From the NCBI RefSeq assembly GCF_025562455.1, contig NZ_JAHPRO010000004.1, positions 123,265 to 187,264 of the forward strand: a stretch of DNA of 64,000 nt, read 5' to 3'. The notes below the pieces were generated by a model. The model saw only the letters and a list, made by a program, of their open reading frames with translations, had not been told where the DNA came from and ran no database searches. Each line of letters begins with the position of its first letter. Within the stretch, counting starts at the first letter, position 1. Below are positions 28,794 through 38,563 of this stretch, piece after piece. The translations under genes were made by a program, and so were the position numbers. The stretch comes from Acinetobacter sp. WU_MDCI_Axc73 (lineage in GTDB: Bacteria; Pseudomonadota; Gammaproteobacteria; Pseudomonadales; Moraxellaceae).

Positions 28794-29444
28794 ATGAATA
28801 TATTAATCGTTGATGATCATCCGCTGTTTCGTCATGCTCTCATTCAAGCTGTGCGATATAGTTTTCCTCAGGCACAGATTCATGAGACTGCTGCCGTCAA
28901 TGAGTTTTATGAGCGTCTGGAAAGTGGTTCTGAGCCTGATCTGGTATTGCTGGATTTAAACCTGCCAGGCGCGTCTGGCTTTTCGGCTTTGGTTCATGTG
29001 CGGGCGCAGTATCCTTCCATTCCGATTATAGTGGTTTCTGCGCACGAAGAAGCATCGGTTATTCAGCGTGCTATTGCACATGGGGCAATGGGTTATATTC
29101 CAAAATCAGCTCATCCGAGCCATATTGGTGAGGCGATTCGTCAGGTATTGGAAGGTGAAATCTGGTTGCCACCAACCTTAACGAATAATGTGAGTTTTGA
29201 CCCACGGGCTGCCGATGAAACTGAATTGGCAGAGCGTATTCAATCACTCACACCACAGCAGTTTCGTGTCTTGATGATGGTGGCTGAAGGGCTATTAAAC
29301 AAACAAATTGCCTATGAACTCGATGTTTCAGAAGCGACCATTAAAGCGCATGTCACCGCGATTTTCAGGAAGTTAGGGGTACAAAATCGTACTCAGGCAG
29401 TTCTGGCCATTAATGCTTTAAATATTGAAGAAAAAAGAAAATAA
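28794..29444 (+). CDS. LuxR/NarL-type response regulator, CrbR/ErdR-like
   Basis: 216 aa. Receiver domain: acidic pair DD at 7-8, phosphorylation site D54 (LLDLNLPG), Lys in GYIPKSAH. The C-terminal LuxR helix-turn-helix begins near residue 150: LTPQQFRVLMMVAEGLLNKQIAYELDVSEATIKAHVTAI. No kinase gene adjoins it, but a CrbS-like sensor lies at 32728-36258, with acs and actP on either side. In Pseudomonas and Vibrio the CrbS/CrbR pair turns on acs and actP, so I infer that role. Pairing is not proven by the sequence. Confidence 0.8.
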   Translation: MNILIVDDHPLFRHALIQAVRYSFPQAQIHETAAVNEFYERLESGSEPDLVLLDLNLPGASGFSALVHVRAQYPSIPIIVVSAHEEASVIQRAIAHGAMGYIPKSAHPSHIGEAIRQVLEGEIWLPPTLTNNVSFDPRAADETELAERIQSLTPQQFRVLMMVAEGLLNKQIAYELDVSEATIKAHVTAIFRKLGVQNRTQAVLAINALNIEEKRK

Positions 29445-29474
29445 AACAGGTGAAAAAGTATTATTTTCATGTTC

Positions 29475-29500
29475 AGGATCTCTTAGGAGATCCTTTTTTA
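29475..29500 (+). terminator. Rho-independent terminator of the response-regulator gene
   Basis: AGGATCTC-TTAG-GAGATCCT, then TTTTT, 30 bp after the stop. Confidence 0.85.
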
Positions 29501-29633
29501 TAGCTTGAAAAAGTATCAATTATGGTGAAATTAAATTGTGTTCCAATTCATGATGTTATCAAAATGATAAATAAATCACACTTATTGGTATTAAATTAAC
29601 GATTTCAATAAAAAAGAAATAAACAGAAATCGT

Positions 29634-29649
29634 TGGCGCGTTTTTTGCT
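29634..29649 (+). promoter_or_regulatory. sigma-54 promoter of amt
   Basis: TGGCGCG-TTTT-TTGCT: GG (29635-29636) and GC (29647-29648) are separated by 10 bp, the -24/-12 spacing, with good consensus at both boxes. It lies 73 bp before the amt start. NtrC control under nitrogen limitation is expected. Confidence 0.78.
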
Positions 29650-29721
29650 AAATCCAGTCTAGTCAGCATTTAAATAGTAATTACAAAAACGACTGCTACA
29701 AATGGCCTTAGGGGGATACGT

Positions 29722-31038
29722 GTGAAGAATAATCAATTGAAATATGTAGTGATTGCAATATTGAGTATTGTTTTTATGACTCAGCAGAGCTGGGCAGAAA
29801 CTGCACCATATATGACCGATATGAGTACGATTAGCGCAGGAAATACAGCGTGGATGCTCACCTCAACCGCACTGGTTTTATTGATGACTATTCCAGGAAT
29901 TGCTTTATTTTATGCAGGAATGGTGCGTAAAAAGAATGTATTGGCCACCTCTTTACAGAGTCTAACGATTGTAAGCATTTCTACTATTTTATGGATGGTT
30001 ATTGGTTATAGTCTAGCATTTACCCCTCATTCGCCGTTTATTGGTGGATTGGATCGGGTCATGCTGAATGGGGTTGACTTAAATCTAGTACAACAAAAGC
30101 TTTCGGTAAGTCATATTGCACCCAGTATTCCAGAAAGCGTCTGGATCATGTTCCAGTTGACTTTTGCCATCATTACACCTGCGTTGATTACAGGAGCCTT
30201 TGCTGAACGAATGCGTTTTTCCGCCATGATTCTGTTTATGGTGTTCTGGATTTTATTGGTCTATGTGCCTGTTGCTCATTGGGTCTGGGAGCCAAGTGGA
30301 TGGTTGGCTCAACTAGGTGCACTAGATTTCGCAGGTGGCACGGTGGTGCATATCAATGCTGGCGCCGCAGGGCTAGTCTGTGCCTATATGTTAGGCAAGC
30401 GTCGTGGTTATGGGCGTGAACCTTTTATTCCGAATAATTTAATGTACACCTTTATTGGAGCTTCATTGCTTTGGGTCGGCTGGTTTGGGTTTAACGCAGG
30501 TTCGGCAGGCGCAGCTGATGGTCGTGCAGGTATGGCGATGTTAGTGACTCAAATGGCTACCGCAGCTGGGGCTTTGACATGGTGCTTAGTTGAATATTTA
30601 GCCCGTCAAAAAGTCACTTTATTAGGGGCATGTTCTGGGGCTGTAGCAGGACTGGTGGCGATTACACCAGCTTCTGGTTTTGTCGGTGTTAGCGGTGCGC
30701 TGATGATTGGTGTCTTGGCAGGTGTATGCTGCTACTGGGGAGCAACAGGTCTAAAGCGATTACTCAAAGCCGATGATTCTTTGGATGTTTTTGGGATTCA
30801 TGGTGTAGGAGGCATAGTAGGGGCAATTCTCACAGGTGTATTTGCGCAAAAAACTCTATCAGGTGTAGAGGCTCATGTCGGTGTACAGGCGCTTGGTGCA
30901 ATCGTAACCTTTATTTACAGCGCACTGATTTCGTTCGTTATTCTATTTATTCTCGATAAGATTATCGGGCTTCGAGTGAATGAAGAACAAGAACAACTAG
31001 GATTGGATCTGGCTCAACATGGAGAACATATTCCTTAA
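29722..31038 (+). CDS. amt: ammonium transporter
   Basis: Inner-membrane Amt/MEP trimeric ammonium channel. 438 aa with a cleavable-type N-terminus (to about WAETAPY) and eleven membrane helices. Pore features: PGIALFYAGMVRKKN, FQLTFAIITPALITGAFAER, the HWVWEPSGWLAQLGALDFAGGTVVHI block with one pore His, and DVFGIHGVGG with the second. Start is GTG 29722 after AGGGGG. Unusually for proteobacteria, no glnK/PII gene lies next to it. Expression is probably RpoN/NtrC dependent. Confidence 0.95.
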   Translation: MKNNQLKYVVIAILSIVFMTQQSWAETAPYMTDMSTISAGNTAWMLTSTALVLLMTIPGIALFYAGMVRKKNVLATSLQSLTIVSISTILWMVIGYSLAFTPHSPFIGGLDRVMLNGVDLNLVQQKLSVSHIAPSIPESVWIMFQLTFAIITPALITGAFAERMRFSAMILFMVFWILLVYVPVAHWVWEPSGWLAQLGALDFAGGTVVHINAGAAGLVCAYMLGKRRGYGREPFIPNNLMYTFIGASLLWVGWFGFNAGSAGAADGRAGMAMLVTQMATAAGALTWCLVEYLARQKVTLLGACSGAVAGLVAITPASGFVGVSGALMIGVLAGVCCYWGATGLKRLLKADDSLDVFGIHGVGGIVGAILTGVFAQKTLSGVEAHVGVQALGAIVTFIYSALISFVILFILDKIIGLRVNEEQEQLGLDLAQHGEHIP

Positions 31039-31112
31039 TGGAGTGCGAGCCATAACAATGTCCTGCGGATGCCCGCAGCACATTGGGGTTTAAATCAATC
31101 AGGAGTGAGAAC

Positions 31113-31469
31113 ATGAAAACAATTTATACAGATGATCCATTGGTCAATAATGAAATATTTAGCTTGGCAACTCAGCTTTATGTTCGGTTGCGCCGTGAAA
31201 CTGGACGAGTGGTTGATGCTGTCTATATGGCAAAAAATAATGACTATGCCCAAGAAATCATGCAATTGGCTGCATCTGTGAATGATCGTGAGCTTAAAAA
31301 TCTGGCAGAAAAATTGAACAAGATTTTAAATGGTACTCCCCCTCAAGGTCTAAAAAGCAGTCCAAAAATCGAAGGCAACCTTTCTGGATTGAGAAGCACA
31401 AGTCCAGAATTACAAGCCGAACTTCAGCAGGAAGAGGTGCCGCATCACTATATCGGTGCATTACGTTAA
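31113..31469 (+). CDS. small protein of unknown function
   Basis: Not recognised. 118 aa, mostly helical in appearance: an amphipathic first half (NNEIFSLATQLYVRLRRETGRVVDAVYM) and a Gln/Glu/Ser-rich second half, with no signal peptide or membrane span. ATG 31113 is chosen after AGGAGTGAG; TTG 31083 has no ribosome site. The 74-bp gap after amt may allow co-transcription. Confidence 0.65.
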   Translation: MKTIYTDDPLVNNEIFSLATQLYVRLRRETGRVVDAVYMAKNNDYAQEIMQLAASVNDRELKNLAEKLNKILNGTPPQGLKSSPKIEGNLSGLRSTSPELQAELQQEEVPHHYIGALR

Positions 31470-31519
31470 GACGCGTCTGTACGAGGATGCCTGACACGAC
31501 ATGTGCTGATATTCAACAA

Positions 31520-31553
31520 GATCTAAACCAGTTTAGTGAAACTGGTTTAGATC
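31520..31553. terminator. perfect 15-bp hairpin between convergent genes
   Basis: GATCTAAACCAGTTT-AGTG-AAACTGGTTTAGATC, no mismatch. It lacks a T run on either side, so it is either an atypical bidirectional terminator or an mRNA 3'-end stabiliser. Confidence 0.55.
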
Positions 31554-31561
31554 ATTACACT

Positions 31562-32329
31562 TTATGCAAGACAATCTTGTTTTGAGGTCAAGTTGTCGCA
31601 ATACAGTGGATTGAGTGCACATTGCAAATCATCAATTTGTTCTTGAGTCACATAACCTTTTTGTTTGAGATAATCTGCAACACGATCATCACGCAAACTC
31701 AAAAAAGCTGCATCATAAACACCCAAATCGACAAATAAAGCCGCTGTTTCCAGACTGTTGAAACGATCAAGGAAAATATCATCGCCATACATCAAAAAGA
31801 TATGATCCAAATCGGCATCGGTTTCGACAGCTAAACGTTGCGCGAGTTGCTGTGGAGGAGTTTTAATGAACAGTAAATCAGAAAGCTCATCAAATTGAGT
31901 GGTATCAAGTTCATCATTGTTATTTTTAACACGGCCTAACCATGCCTTAAAGACTAGGACTGCACCACCACGGAGTAACATACTCCAGATTTGATGGCGT
32001 GTCGCATGATCGAGAGTCGCAGTTTCTGCTTCAAGGCTGGCTAGTAATGTACTTTCTTGCTGTGCAAGTTTGTCAAATAAACCCAAACCTTGTGGATGAT
32101 AGGCAGCAGGCGCAAATACATCAAAGTGAAGTTCATTGAAGACATTCAATGCCAGTGGCACTGCACTGCGATATATACTTTCGAGGGCTTGCACATGTGT
32201 TGGATCAAGTTTGCTATGAGGAAATAACGCTTGCCAGTTGATATCTGGGAGTAAGGCATTGGCGCTATATTCACGATAGAACTGAAGTGATTGATGTTGA
32301 CCGTGTGGAACTGCCTCTGAAATATTCAT
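31562..32329 (-). CDS. protein of unknown function
   Basis: Not recognised. 255 aa, soluble and acidic, rich in Leu/Ala/Asp/Gln helices, no signal peptide. ATG 32329 is chosen because AGGAC lies 6 bp before it; longer frames lack a ribosome site. It lies next to the CrbS-like sensor gene and shares its orientation, separated by about 400 bp. The octamer GACCAAAG on the minus strand (32598-32605) is about 270 bp upstream, as at acs and actP, hinting at a link to the acetate regulon. Confidence 0.65.
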   Translation of the reverse strand: MNISEAVPHGQHQSLQFYREYSANALLPDINWQALFPHSKLDPTHVQALESIYRSAVPLALNVFNELHFDVFAPAAYHPQGLGLFDKLAQQESTLLASLEAETATLDHATRHQIWSMLLRGGAVLVFKAWLGRVKNNNDELDTTQFDELSDLLFIKTPPQQLAQRLAVETDADLDHIFLMYGDDIFLDRFNSLETAALFVDLGVYDAAFLSLRDDRVADYLKQKGYVTQEQIDDLQCALNPLYCDNLTSKQDCLA

Positions 32330-32727
32330 GATTTTGTCCTTGAAAAATAATTTTGCCAACTTCCATGATGTTTTGGATGAGCCAAAATAGCGAAGATTAC
32401 GCGCATCATAAAATCGACTTTTTACTTCCCTTGTTATGCGGTATTCAGAAAGCAAGAGGTATTAGACTAAAGTTTTACGGTGGGTTTTAGTTATTTAATT
32501 TTATTAAAAAACAATTATTTATGTAATTGTAACCAACTATGCGCATGTTTTATTACAAAATGGTGAGACTTTGCCATAGTGGATTATGAATTGGAAACTT
32601 TGGTCAATTGGAGGAGAGCAAAAGGCTCATTTTCTGAGCACTTTTGCCTATTTTTAAAAATAAGCTGCCAATTTTCATCTTCAAACGTCCTACTCATATT
32701 CTAAAATGCAAAATCTCGACGCAACGT
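32330..32727. other. intergenic region with a hairpin
   Basis: 398 bp between two minus-strand genes. GCAAAAGGCTCA-TTTTC-TGAGCACTTTTGC (32618-32647) is a stem with one bulged A, followed on the plus strand by CTATTTTT: terminator-like, but no plus-strand gene ends here. GACCAAAG lies at 32598-32605 (minus strand). Confidence 0.4.
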
Positions 32728-35700
32728 TTATGTGTCTGAACTAATTTTTATACCCGATAACCATGCACGTAATCCTGCGGGTTTTAGCGGTTTTTTTAGA
32801 AGTACAATATTCATTTCCTTTAATCGCTGAGGTAATTCAGGGTCTGAATCGGCGGTAATCAGTGCCACAGGTACAGACGCAGGACGATGAGCCAAAATAA
32901 AGTCCATTCCGAGTTGATCTCGATTTAAATGTTGATCGATCAACCAGACCTGAATATTTTCAGTCTGAATAATCGTTAAGGCTTGCTCAGGTTCAGTTGC
33001 CTTAAATACCGTATAGCCCCATTTCGATAATAAAGCGGCCATACCATCCAAAATTGTTTCATCATTATCTAGACATAGCACCCGATAGCCTGCTGCCAGC
33101 ATGGCGGTATTCTGTTGCAGAGCGGCAACCGTTTTTTGTGGTGCTGGAACGGTTGGTACTTCGATCATGAAAGTGGAGCCTTTTCCAAGCTCAGAATAAA
33201 CCTCTACAGGATAATCCAGTAGACTGGTCATACGTTGCACGATCGCTAGCCCCAGACCTAAACCTTGTTCTCCCCACGGTGAAGTGTGTCCACAACGCTC
33301 AAATTCCTGAAACAGTTTAATCCGCTGTTCTTCTGCAATACCTGGACCCGTGTCCCATACCCCGATGCGGATATGTTGAGGTTTTCTAGCTGAGCGCAAT
33401 ACGCCAACGACTACACGTCCAGAGGCAGTATAACGCAAGGCATTACTTACAAAGTTTTGGATAATACGTCGAATCCACTGAGGATCGGTATCGATCCAGA
33501 ATTGGGCATCATGGACTTTGAGCTGAATATTGCGCTGTGCAGCAATCGATTTAAACTGAAGCGATAAATCACTGAGTAAATCATGCAAAGGATAAGCCTG
33601 TCGTTTTGGCTGCAACGAACCGCCTTCTAGTCGGGCAATATCCAATAATGCAGACAGCATACTCTCAGCACCATAGAGGGCACGGTCAAGTTGTTGTAGC
33701 GTTTGACGTTCTTGTTCGCTATGCACACTTTGCTCAAGTACGGTACTAAACAGGCGAGCGGCATGCATCGGTTGTAGCAAATCATGACTGGCGGCGGCAA
33801 TAAATCGGCTTTTCGACATATTGGCTTTATCCGCCTGTTCACGTGCTAGTTGTTGTTCAGTTAAGGCATCTGCGAGCTGTTGAGTACGATCCATTACGCG
33901 TGCTTCCAGCATCGCCTCATTTTCACGGAACGCAGTAATATCAGCAAAAGTAGTGACAAAACCACCCCCTTCGATCGGGTTGCCGCGCATCTGAATGACA
34001 CGACCATCTTTACGGATACGTTCAAATTCATGAGCGCTTCCCACTTGCATCCAGTGAATACGCTTGCGGACATGTTCTTCGACGGAACCCGGTCCGCATT
34101 CACCACGTTCGGCGTTATAACGAATCAAATCTGCAATCGGGCAGCCGACATAGACTAAATCTTTTGGGTAATCAAACAGTTTTAAGTATTGGTTATTCCA
34201 TGCGACCAGGCACATATTTTCATCGACCACGCTCACGCCTTGTGTCATATGATCAATCATGGTCATCAATAAGTTTTGATTAAAACGTTGCCATTGCGAC
34301 GCCTGATCTAGAATATTGGCGACTTGTCCCAAGGCTAGGCCATTATTGACCATCGCTGTCGTCAATAATGTCCGTGCTGAAGCAGCGCCAATGGTTCCTG
34401 CCAAGTATTGTTCGGTAAAACGCCACCACATACCATTCGCGAAACTATGTTCATTTAATGGTACGTTGTTTTGACTACTAAATTGTGCAAATGCTTGTTG
34501 GGTAGGGCGATCCCCCGTAATACGCTTGGCGAGTGTAATCAGATCACCTACCCGCAGTCGCGCGGCATCATGATGTAGATAACTCATATCTGTCGAGGTA
34601 TGTTGTGCGGGCAAAGGCTTGGTTTCATAATAAAAGAAACTTTCTGCCTGAATTTGTTCTGCCACACTTGGACGATAAATACGGGAAATCCAGACATATA
34701 AAATAATATTTAGACCGAGCGCCCAGATTACCCCATGTGTCAATGGTGCAAAAGACTCGAAACCCAAAAGTGCTTCTGGTCTTAACCAGCTAATGCCGAA
34801 CGGACCTGAGTGAAGAAAATGATAGGAAAAATCCTGATATTGATCAGGTAAGCTTCTTAAAATAGTAGGCAGTAATAATGTGTACATCCACATCAAAAAG
34901 CCAACGATTAACCCTGCATAAACGCCCTGACGACTACCCCCACGCCAGTACAACCCTCCAATCAACGCTGGAGCAAACTGCGCAACGGCACTAAAAGCCA
35001 GCAAGCCAAAAACTGAAAGTTGGTCAATATCATTGAAAAAGTGAAAGAATAAAAAACCCAGTAGCATCACTGCTAAAATACAGATGCGGCGTGTAAATTT
35101 TAGCATTTGTGGCAAACGAGTATCATGGCGTGAAATCAGGTTAAATCGCCATAATGTGGGCATAATCAAGTCATTGCTGAGCATAATTGAGAGCGCCACT
35201 GAAGATACCAGCAACATACCCGTAGAGGCAGAAAACCCCCCTAGAAAAGCAAGCAGCGTAAGCCATTCCTGATCATAGCTAAGAGGTAAAGATAACACTG
35301 CGACATCGGGAATCGTTAAAAATTGAGGTGCAGCATGTAAGGCCCAACTGGCGATCGGAATAATGGCCAGTGTAGTTAAAATCAGATAGACGGCAAACCA
35401 TCTTCGAGCGCCACGAATATGTTTTTCATCACGTAATTCCACGACAGCAACATGAAACTGGCGGGGAAGACAGATGATAGCAAGTCCTGCTAAAAGAGTT
35501 TGAACCCAAAATGTTTCTGGAACACCAAATAACTGCACTTCATGAAAAGTTTTGGCAATATCATGACTGATTTGACGTAAGTTATTCGGCGTTTCAAAAA
35601 TAAAAAATAGGGCGACACAGATCAGGGCAGAAAGTTTAACGAATGATTCAAATGCAACTGCAAGCATTAAACCACCATGTTGTTCGGTATTGGCAATCTG

Positions 35701-36258
35701 GCGAGTCCCGAACATCATTGCCAGTATTGCCAGAATGCCTGTCATTAACAACACGCTGTTGGTCGTGGTATTTAAATGTGGCCCCTGATCGAGCACGACT
35801 GAAGCACTCAGTGCAATAGCGCGTAATTGTAAGGCGAGATAGGGAATAATGGCAATCACGGCAAGGATCGTTACAAGCGAAGCCAATGTCCCGCTTTTGC
35901 CATAACGTGCAGCAATGAAATCGGCAATCGAGGAAATTGCATGATGGCGCCTTACTCGTCCCAACCGTCGCCAGATATCATAACCAAACCAGATAAATAA
36001 TAACGGCCCTAAGTAAATGGGTAGGAAAATGATGCCTTCCCGAACAGCAGCACCTGTTGCACCATAAAATGTCCATGATGAACAATATACCCCCAAGGTG
36101 AGGCTGAACAGCAACATTCGTCCGCGTGTGCTCAGACGGCTGGCATGCTTTTCACCAAAAAAAGCACACAGGAATAAGACTAAAATATAAAGGGCCAATA
36201 CCCCAATAATAAGCCAGCTGTTCATAGCACCTAAACTGTTCAACGCTTGGACTATCAT
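32728..36258 (-). CDS. SLC5 transporter-histidine kinase fusion, CrbS/MxtR-like
   Basis: 1176 aa. The N-terminal ~530 residues are a sodium/solute symporter domain with about 13 membrane helices. A PAS domain (about 635-755) and a coiled-coil linker follow. The kinase has phospho-acceptor H825 (AASHDLLQPMHA), N box FVSNALRYT, and G boxes WDTGPGIAEEQ and GLGLGLAIVQRM. A C-terminal receiver domain has D1108. This order matches CrbS/MxtR, sensors of the acetate switch. The start may be ATG 36225 rather than 36258, which has no spaced ribosome site. The cognate regulator is probably the gene at 28794-29444. Confidence 0.88.
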   Translation of the reverse strand: MIVQALNSLGAMNSWLIIGVLALYILVLFLCAFFGEKHASRLSTRGRMLLFSLTLGVYCSSWTFYGATGAAVREGIIFLPIYLGPLLFIWFGYDIWRRLGRVRRHHAISSIADFIAARYGKSGTLASLVTILAVIAIIPYLALQLRAIALSASVVLDQGPHLNTTTNSVLLMTGILAILAMMFGTRQIANTEQHGGLMLAVAFESFVKLSALICVALFFIFETPNNLRQISHDIAKTFHEVQLFGVPETFWVQTLLAGLAIICLPRQFHVAVVELRDEKHIRGARRWFAVYLILTTLAIIPIASWALHAAPQFLTIPDVAVLSLPLSYDQEWLTLLAFLGGFSASTGMLLVSSVALSIMLSNDLIMPTLWRFNLISRHDTRLPQMLKFTRRICILAVMLLGFLFFHFFNDIDQLSVFGLLAFSAVAQFAPALIGGLYWRGGSRQGVYAGLIVGFLMWMYTLLLPTILRSLPDQYQDFSYHFLHSGPFGISWLRPEALLGFESFAPLTHGVIWALGLNIILYVWISRIYRPSVAEQIQAESFFYYETKPLPAQHTSTDMSYLHHDAARLRVGDLITLAKRITGDRPTQQAFAQFSSQNNVPLNEHSFANGMWWRFTEQYLAGTIGAASARTLLTTAMVNNGLALGQVANILDQASQWQRFNQNLLMTMIDHMTQGVSVVDENMCLVAWNNQYLKLFDYPKDLVYVGCPIADLIRYNAERGECGPGSVEEHVRKRIHWMQVGSAHEFERIRKDGRVIQMRGNPIEGGGFVTTFADITAFRENEAMLEARVMDRTQQLADALTEQQLAREQADKANMSKSRFIAAASHDLLQPMHAARLFSTVLEQSVHSEQERQTLQQLDRALYGAESMLSALLDIARLEGGSLQPKRQAYPLHDLLSDLSLQFKSIAAQRNIQLKVHDAQFWIDTDPQWIRRIIQNFVSNALRYTASGRVVVGVLRSARKPQHIRIGVWDTGPGIAEEQRIKLFQEFERCGHTSPWGEQGLGLGLAIVQRMTSLLDYPVEVYSELGKGSTFMIEVPTVPAPQKTVAALQQNTAMLAAGYRVLCLDNDETILDGMAALLSKWGYTVFKATEPEQALTIIQTENIQVWLIDQHLNRDQLGMDFILAHRPASVPVALITADSDPELPQRLKEMNIVLLKKPLKPAGLRAWLSGIKISSDT

Positions 36259-36407
36259 ACCCTAAGCCGTCGAAAAGCTTTGCATGTTGTATAAAATTTA
36301 GCGACCAAAGTCTAAGTTACGAACCTTATACAAGCTTGTTAATTTAGTAGCGTGAAGAAAAAGGATTAAAAAGCGCCCATTGATGGCCGCTGTATAAGGA
36401 GTAGTTT

Positions 36408-36740
36408 ATGGATGACGTTCAAGTAGAGCGAATTCTACAAAATCCAAAATTCAAAAAAATGGTTAGCAAGAAAGCGACATTAAGCTGGACACTCACTGGA
36501 ATTATGTTGTTTGTTTATGTCGGATTCATGTTACTGGTTGGATACAACAAAGAATTTTTAATGAGTTCATTTAGCGGTGGTGTGACGACTTGGGGAATTC
36601 CTTTAGGTTTAGGTATTATCGTATTGTCCTTTGTATTATGTGCCGTGTATTCCTACATTGCCAATAATACCCTCGATCAGCTCAATGAAGATGCATTAAA
36701 AGAAGTTGAAGCCATTACTCACGAGAAAGGATTACACTAA
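36408..36740 (+). CDS. yjcH: DUF485 family membrane protein (YjcH-like)
   Basis: 110 aa with two membrane helices (about residues 27-48 and 62-85) and the family N-terminus: [22 protein letters not shown]. In proteobacteria this gene regularly precedes actP and may assist the transporter. A strong GGAG ribosome site precedes ATG. Its TAA shares one base with the actP ATG (TAATG), so translation is coupled. Confidence 0.9.
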   Translation: MDDVQVERILQNPKFKKMVSKKATLSWTLTGIMLFVYVGFMLLVGYNKEFLMSSFSGGVTTWGIPLGLGIIVLSFVLCAVYSYIANNTLDQLNEDALKEVEAITHEKGLH

Positions 36741-38458
36741 TGATGAAATGGAATTCATTCAAGACACAAGCCGCGATTGCAGCGAGTGCGATGTTGTCCA
36801 CGGCTGCCATGGCAAGTCCTGATCTGGGTCAGGCACAGCAGCAAGCGACCAACTGGCATGCCATTATCATGTTTGTGATCTTTGTGGGCGCGACTTTATT
36901 CATTACCAAATGGGCAGCTAAACAAACCACAAATACCAAAGATTTCTATACCGCAGGTGGCGGAATTTCAGGTTTCCAAAATGGTCTGGCGATTGCAGGC
37001 GACTATATGTCGGCAGCATCGTTCCTCGGTATTTCCGCAATGGTGTTTAGCTCGGGTTTTGACGGCTTACTTTATTCACTAGGTTTTATGGTGGGTTGGC
37101 CAATCGTTCTATTCCTGATCGCGGAGCGTTTGCGTAATCTGGGTAAATATAATTTATCTGATGTTGTATCATTCCGTCTGGAAGAAAAACCAGTACGTAC
37201 TTTGGCTGCATTTAGCTCATTAGTCGTGGTTGCATTCTATCTGATCGCACAAATGGTGGGTGCAGGACAGTTAATCAAACTATTATTTGGTCTGAATTAT
37301 AATATTGCAGTGATCATTGTAGGCTTGTTGATGATGGCTTACGTGATCTTCGGTGGTATGTTGGCAACGACATGGGTACAGATCATCAAAGCTGTATTGT
37401 TGCTTTCAGGGGCGACCTTCATGGCCTTTATGGTGATGAAAGCGGTTGGCTTTAGCTTTAGTAACATGTTTACCCAAGCGATTGATGTCTATTCAAACGT
37501 GCGTCATATCAGCTTTGAAGAGGCGAGCAAAATCATGGGGCCTGGTAGTTTGGCATCCAATCCGATTGATGCGCTGTCATTGGGTCTTGCCTTGATGTTC
37601 GGTACGGCCGGTCTTCCACATATCTTAATGCGTTTCTTTACCGTAAAAGATGCTAAAGAAGCTCGTAAATCAGTTGTGGTTGCAACAGGGTTTATCGGTT
37701 ATTTCTACTTGCTTACTTTTATCATTGGTTTTGGTGCAATCCTATTTGTCTCAAATAATCCACAATTCCTTGATGTTGCTAAAGCAGCAGTTACAGGTAA
37801 ATTGGAGCTTGTCGGCGGAAACAACATGGCTGCGGTGCATTTAAGTGATGCATTGGGCGGTGATTTGTTCATGGGCTTTATTTCAGCAGTGGCGTTTGCA
37901 ACGATTCTTGCGGTTGTCGCTGGCTTAACCTTATCAGGCGCATCTGCAATTTCGCATGACTTGTATGCTAACGTATTCAGAAAAGGTAAAACGACACCTG
38001 AATCTGAATTGCGCATGTCTAAAATTGCAACCATGGGACTTGCTATTTTTGCAATGATTTTAGGAATTTTGTTTGAAAAGCAAAACGTTGCCTTTATGGT
38101 TGGATTGGCTTTCTCAGTCGCGTGTTGTGCCAACTTTCCAATTCTGGTTTTATCGATGTTCTGGAAAGGCTTAACGACACGTGGTGCGGTCATTGGTGGT
38201 GTTGTCGGTTTATTAACAGCGGTTGTTCTGATTATTCTCTCCAAAGCTGTGTGGGTGGATACATTGAAGATTTCTGATACACCAATCAATCCATTCAATG
38301 GTCCTGCCATCTTTGCAATGCCACTGTCTTTCTTCTGTTGCTGGTTCTTTTCTATCACAGATCATTCAGCACGTGCCAAAGCAGAACGTAAAGCATTTGA
38401 TGCACAATATGTTCGCTCAATGACAGGTGTTGGTATCTCTGGTGCTTCAGATCATTAA
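36740..38458 (+). CDS. actP: acetate/cation symporter
   Basis: Sodium-solute symporter (SLC5) for acetate and glycolate in the inner membrane. 572 aa with a signal-like N-terminus ending near AMAS and about 13 helices. [30 protein letters not shown] is the acetate permease entry motif, and [15 protein letters not shown] and [13 protein letters not shown] are further family marks. Second gene of the DUF485-actP operon. Expression probably depends on the CrbS/CrbR-like pair nearby. Confidence 0.95.
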   Translation: MMKWNSFKTQAAIAASAMLSTAAMASPDLGQAQQQATNWHAIIMFVIFVGATLFITKWAAKQTTNTKDFYTAGGGISGFQNGLAIAGDYMSAASFLGISAMVFSSGFDGLLYSLGFMVGWPIVLFLIAERLRNLGKYNLSDVVSFRLEEKPVRTLAAFSSLVVVAFYLIAQMVGAGQLIKLLFGLNYNIAVIIVGLLMMAYVIFGGMLATTWVQIIKAVLLLSGATFMAFMVMKAVGFSFSNMFTQAIDVYSNVRHISFEEASKIMGPGSLASNPIDALSLGLALMFGTAGLPHILMRFFTVKDAKEARKSVVVATGFIGYFYLLTFIIGFGAILFVSNNPQFLDVAKAAVTGKLELVGGNNMAAVHLSDALGGDLFMGFISAVAFATILAVVAGLTLSGASAISHDLYANVFRKGKTTPESELRMSKIATMGLAIFAMILGILFEKQNVAFMVGLAFSVACCANFPILVLSMFWKGLTTRGAVIGGVVGLLTAVVLIILSKAVWVDTLKISDTPINPFNGPAIFAMPLSFFCCWFFSITDHSARAKAERKAFDAQYVRSMTGVGISGASDH

Positions 38459-38476
38459 ACGTTAAAATTCCTTAAA

Positions 38477-38506
38477 CAAAAGTCCTCGTTCTAACGAGGA
38501 CTTTTG
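38477..38506 (+). terminator. terminator hairpin after actP
   Basis: Thirteen-bp perfect stem CAAAAGTCCTCGT-TCTA-ACGAGGACTTTTG; the A and T runs are inside the stem. Confidence 0.75.
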
Positions 38507-38563
38507 CGTTTAGGTAATCAAATTTATCGATGATCAATTAACCCAGATCCATCTTGTTGTTAG

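Noticed and set aside
32618..32655. Plus-strand terminator-like hairpin with T tail
   Set aside because: No plus-strand gene or clear promoter lies upstream; kept as part of the intergenic note only.
37705..38358. 217-codon open frame on the minus strand inside actP
   Set aside because: Antisense of a membrane protein; no ribosome site or family signature.
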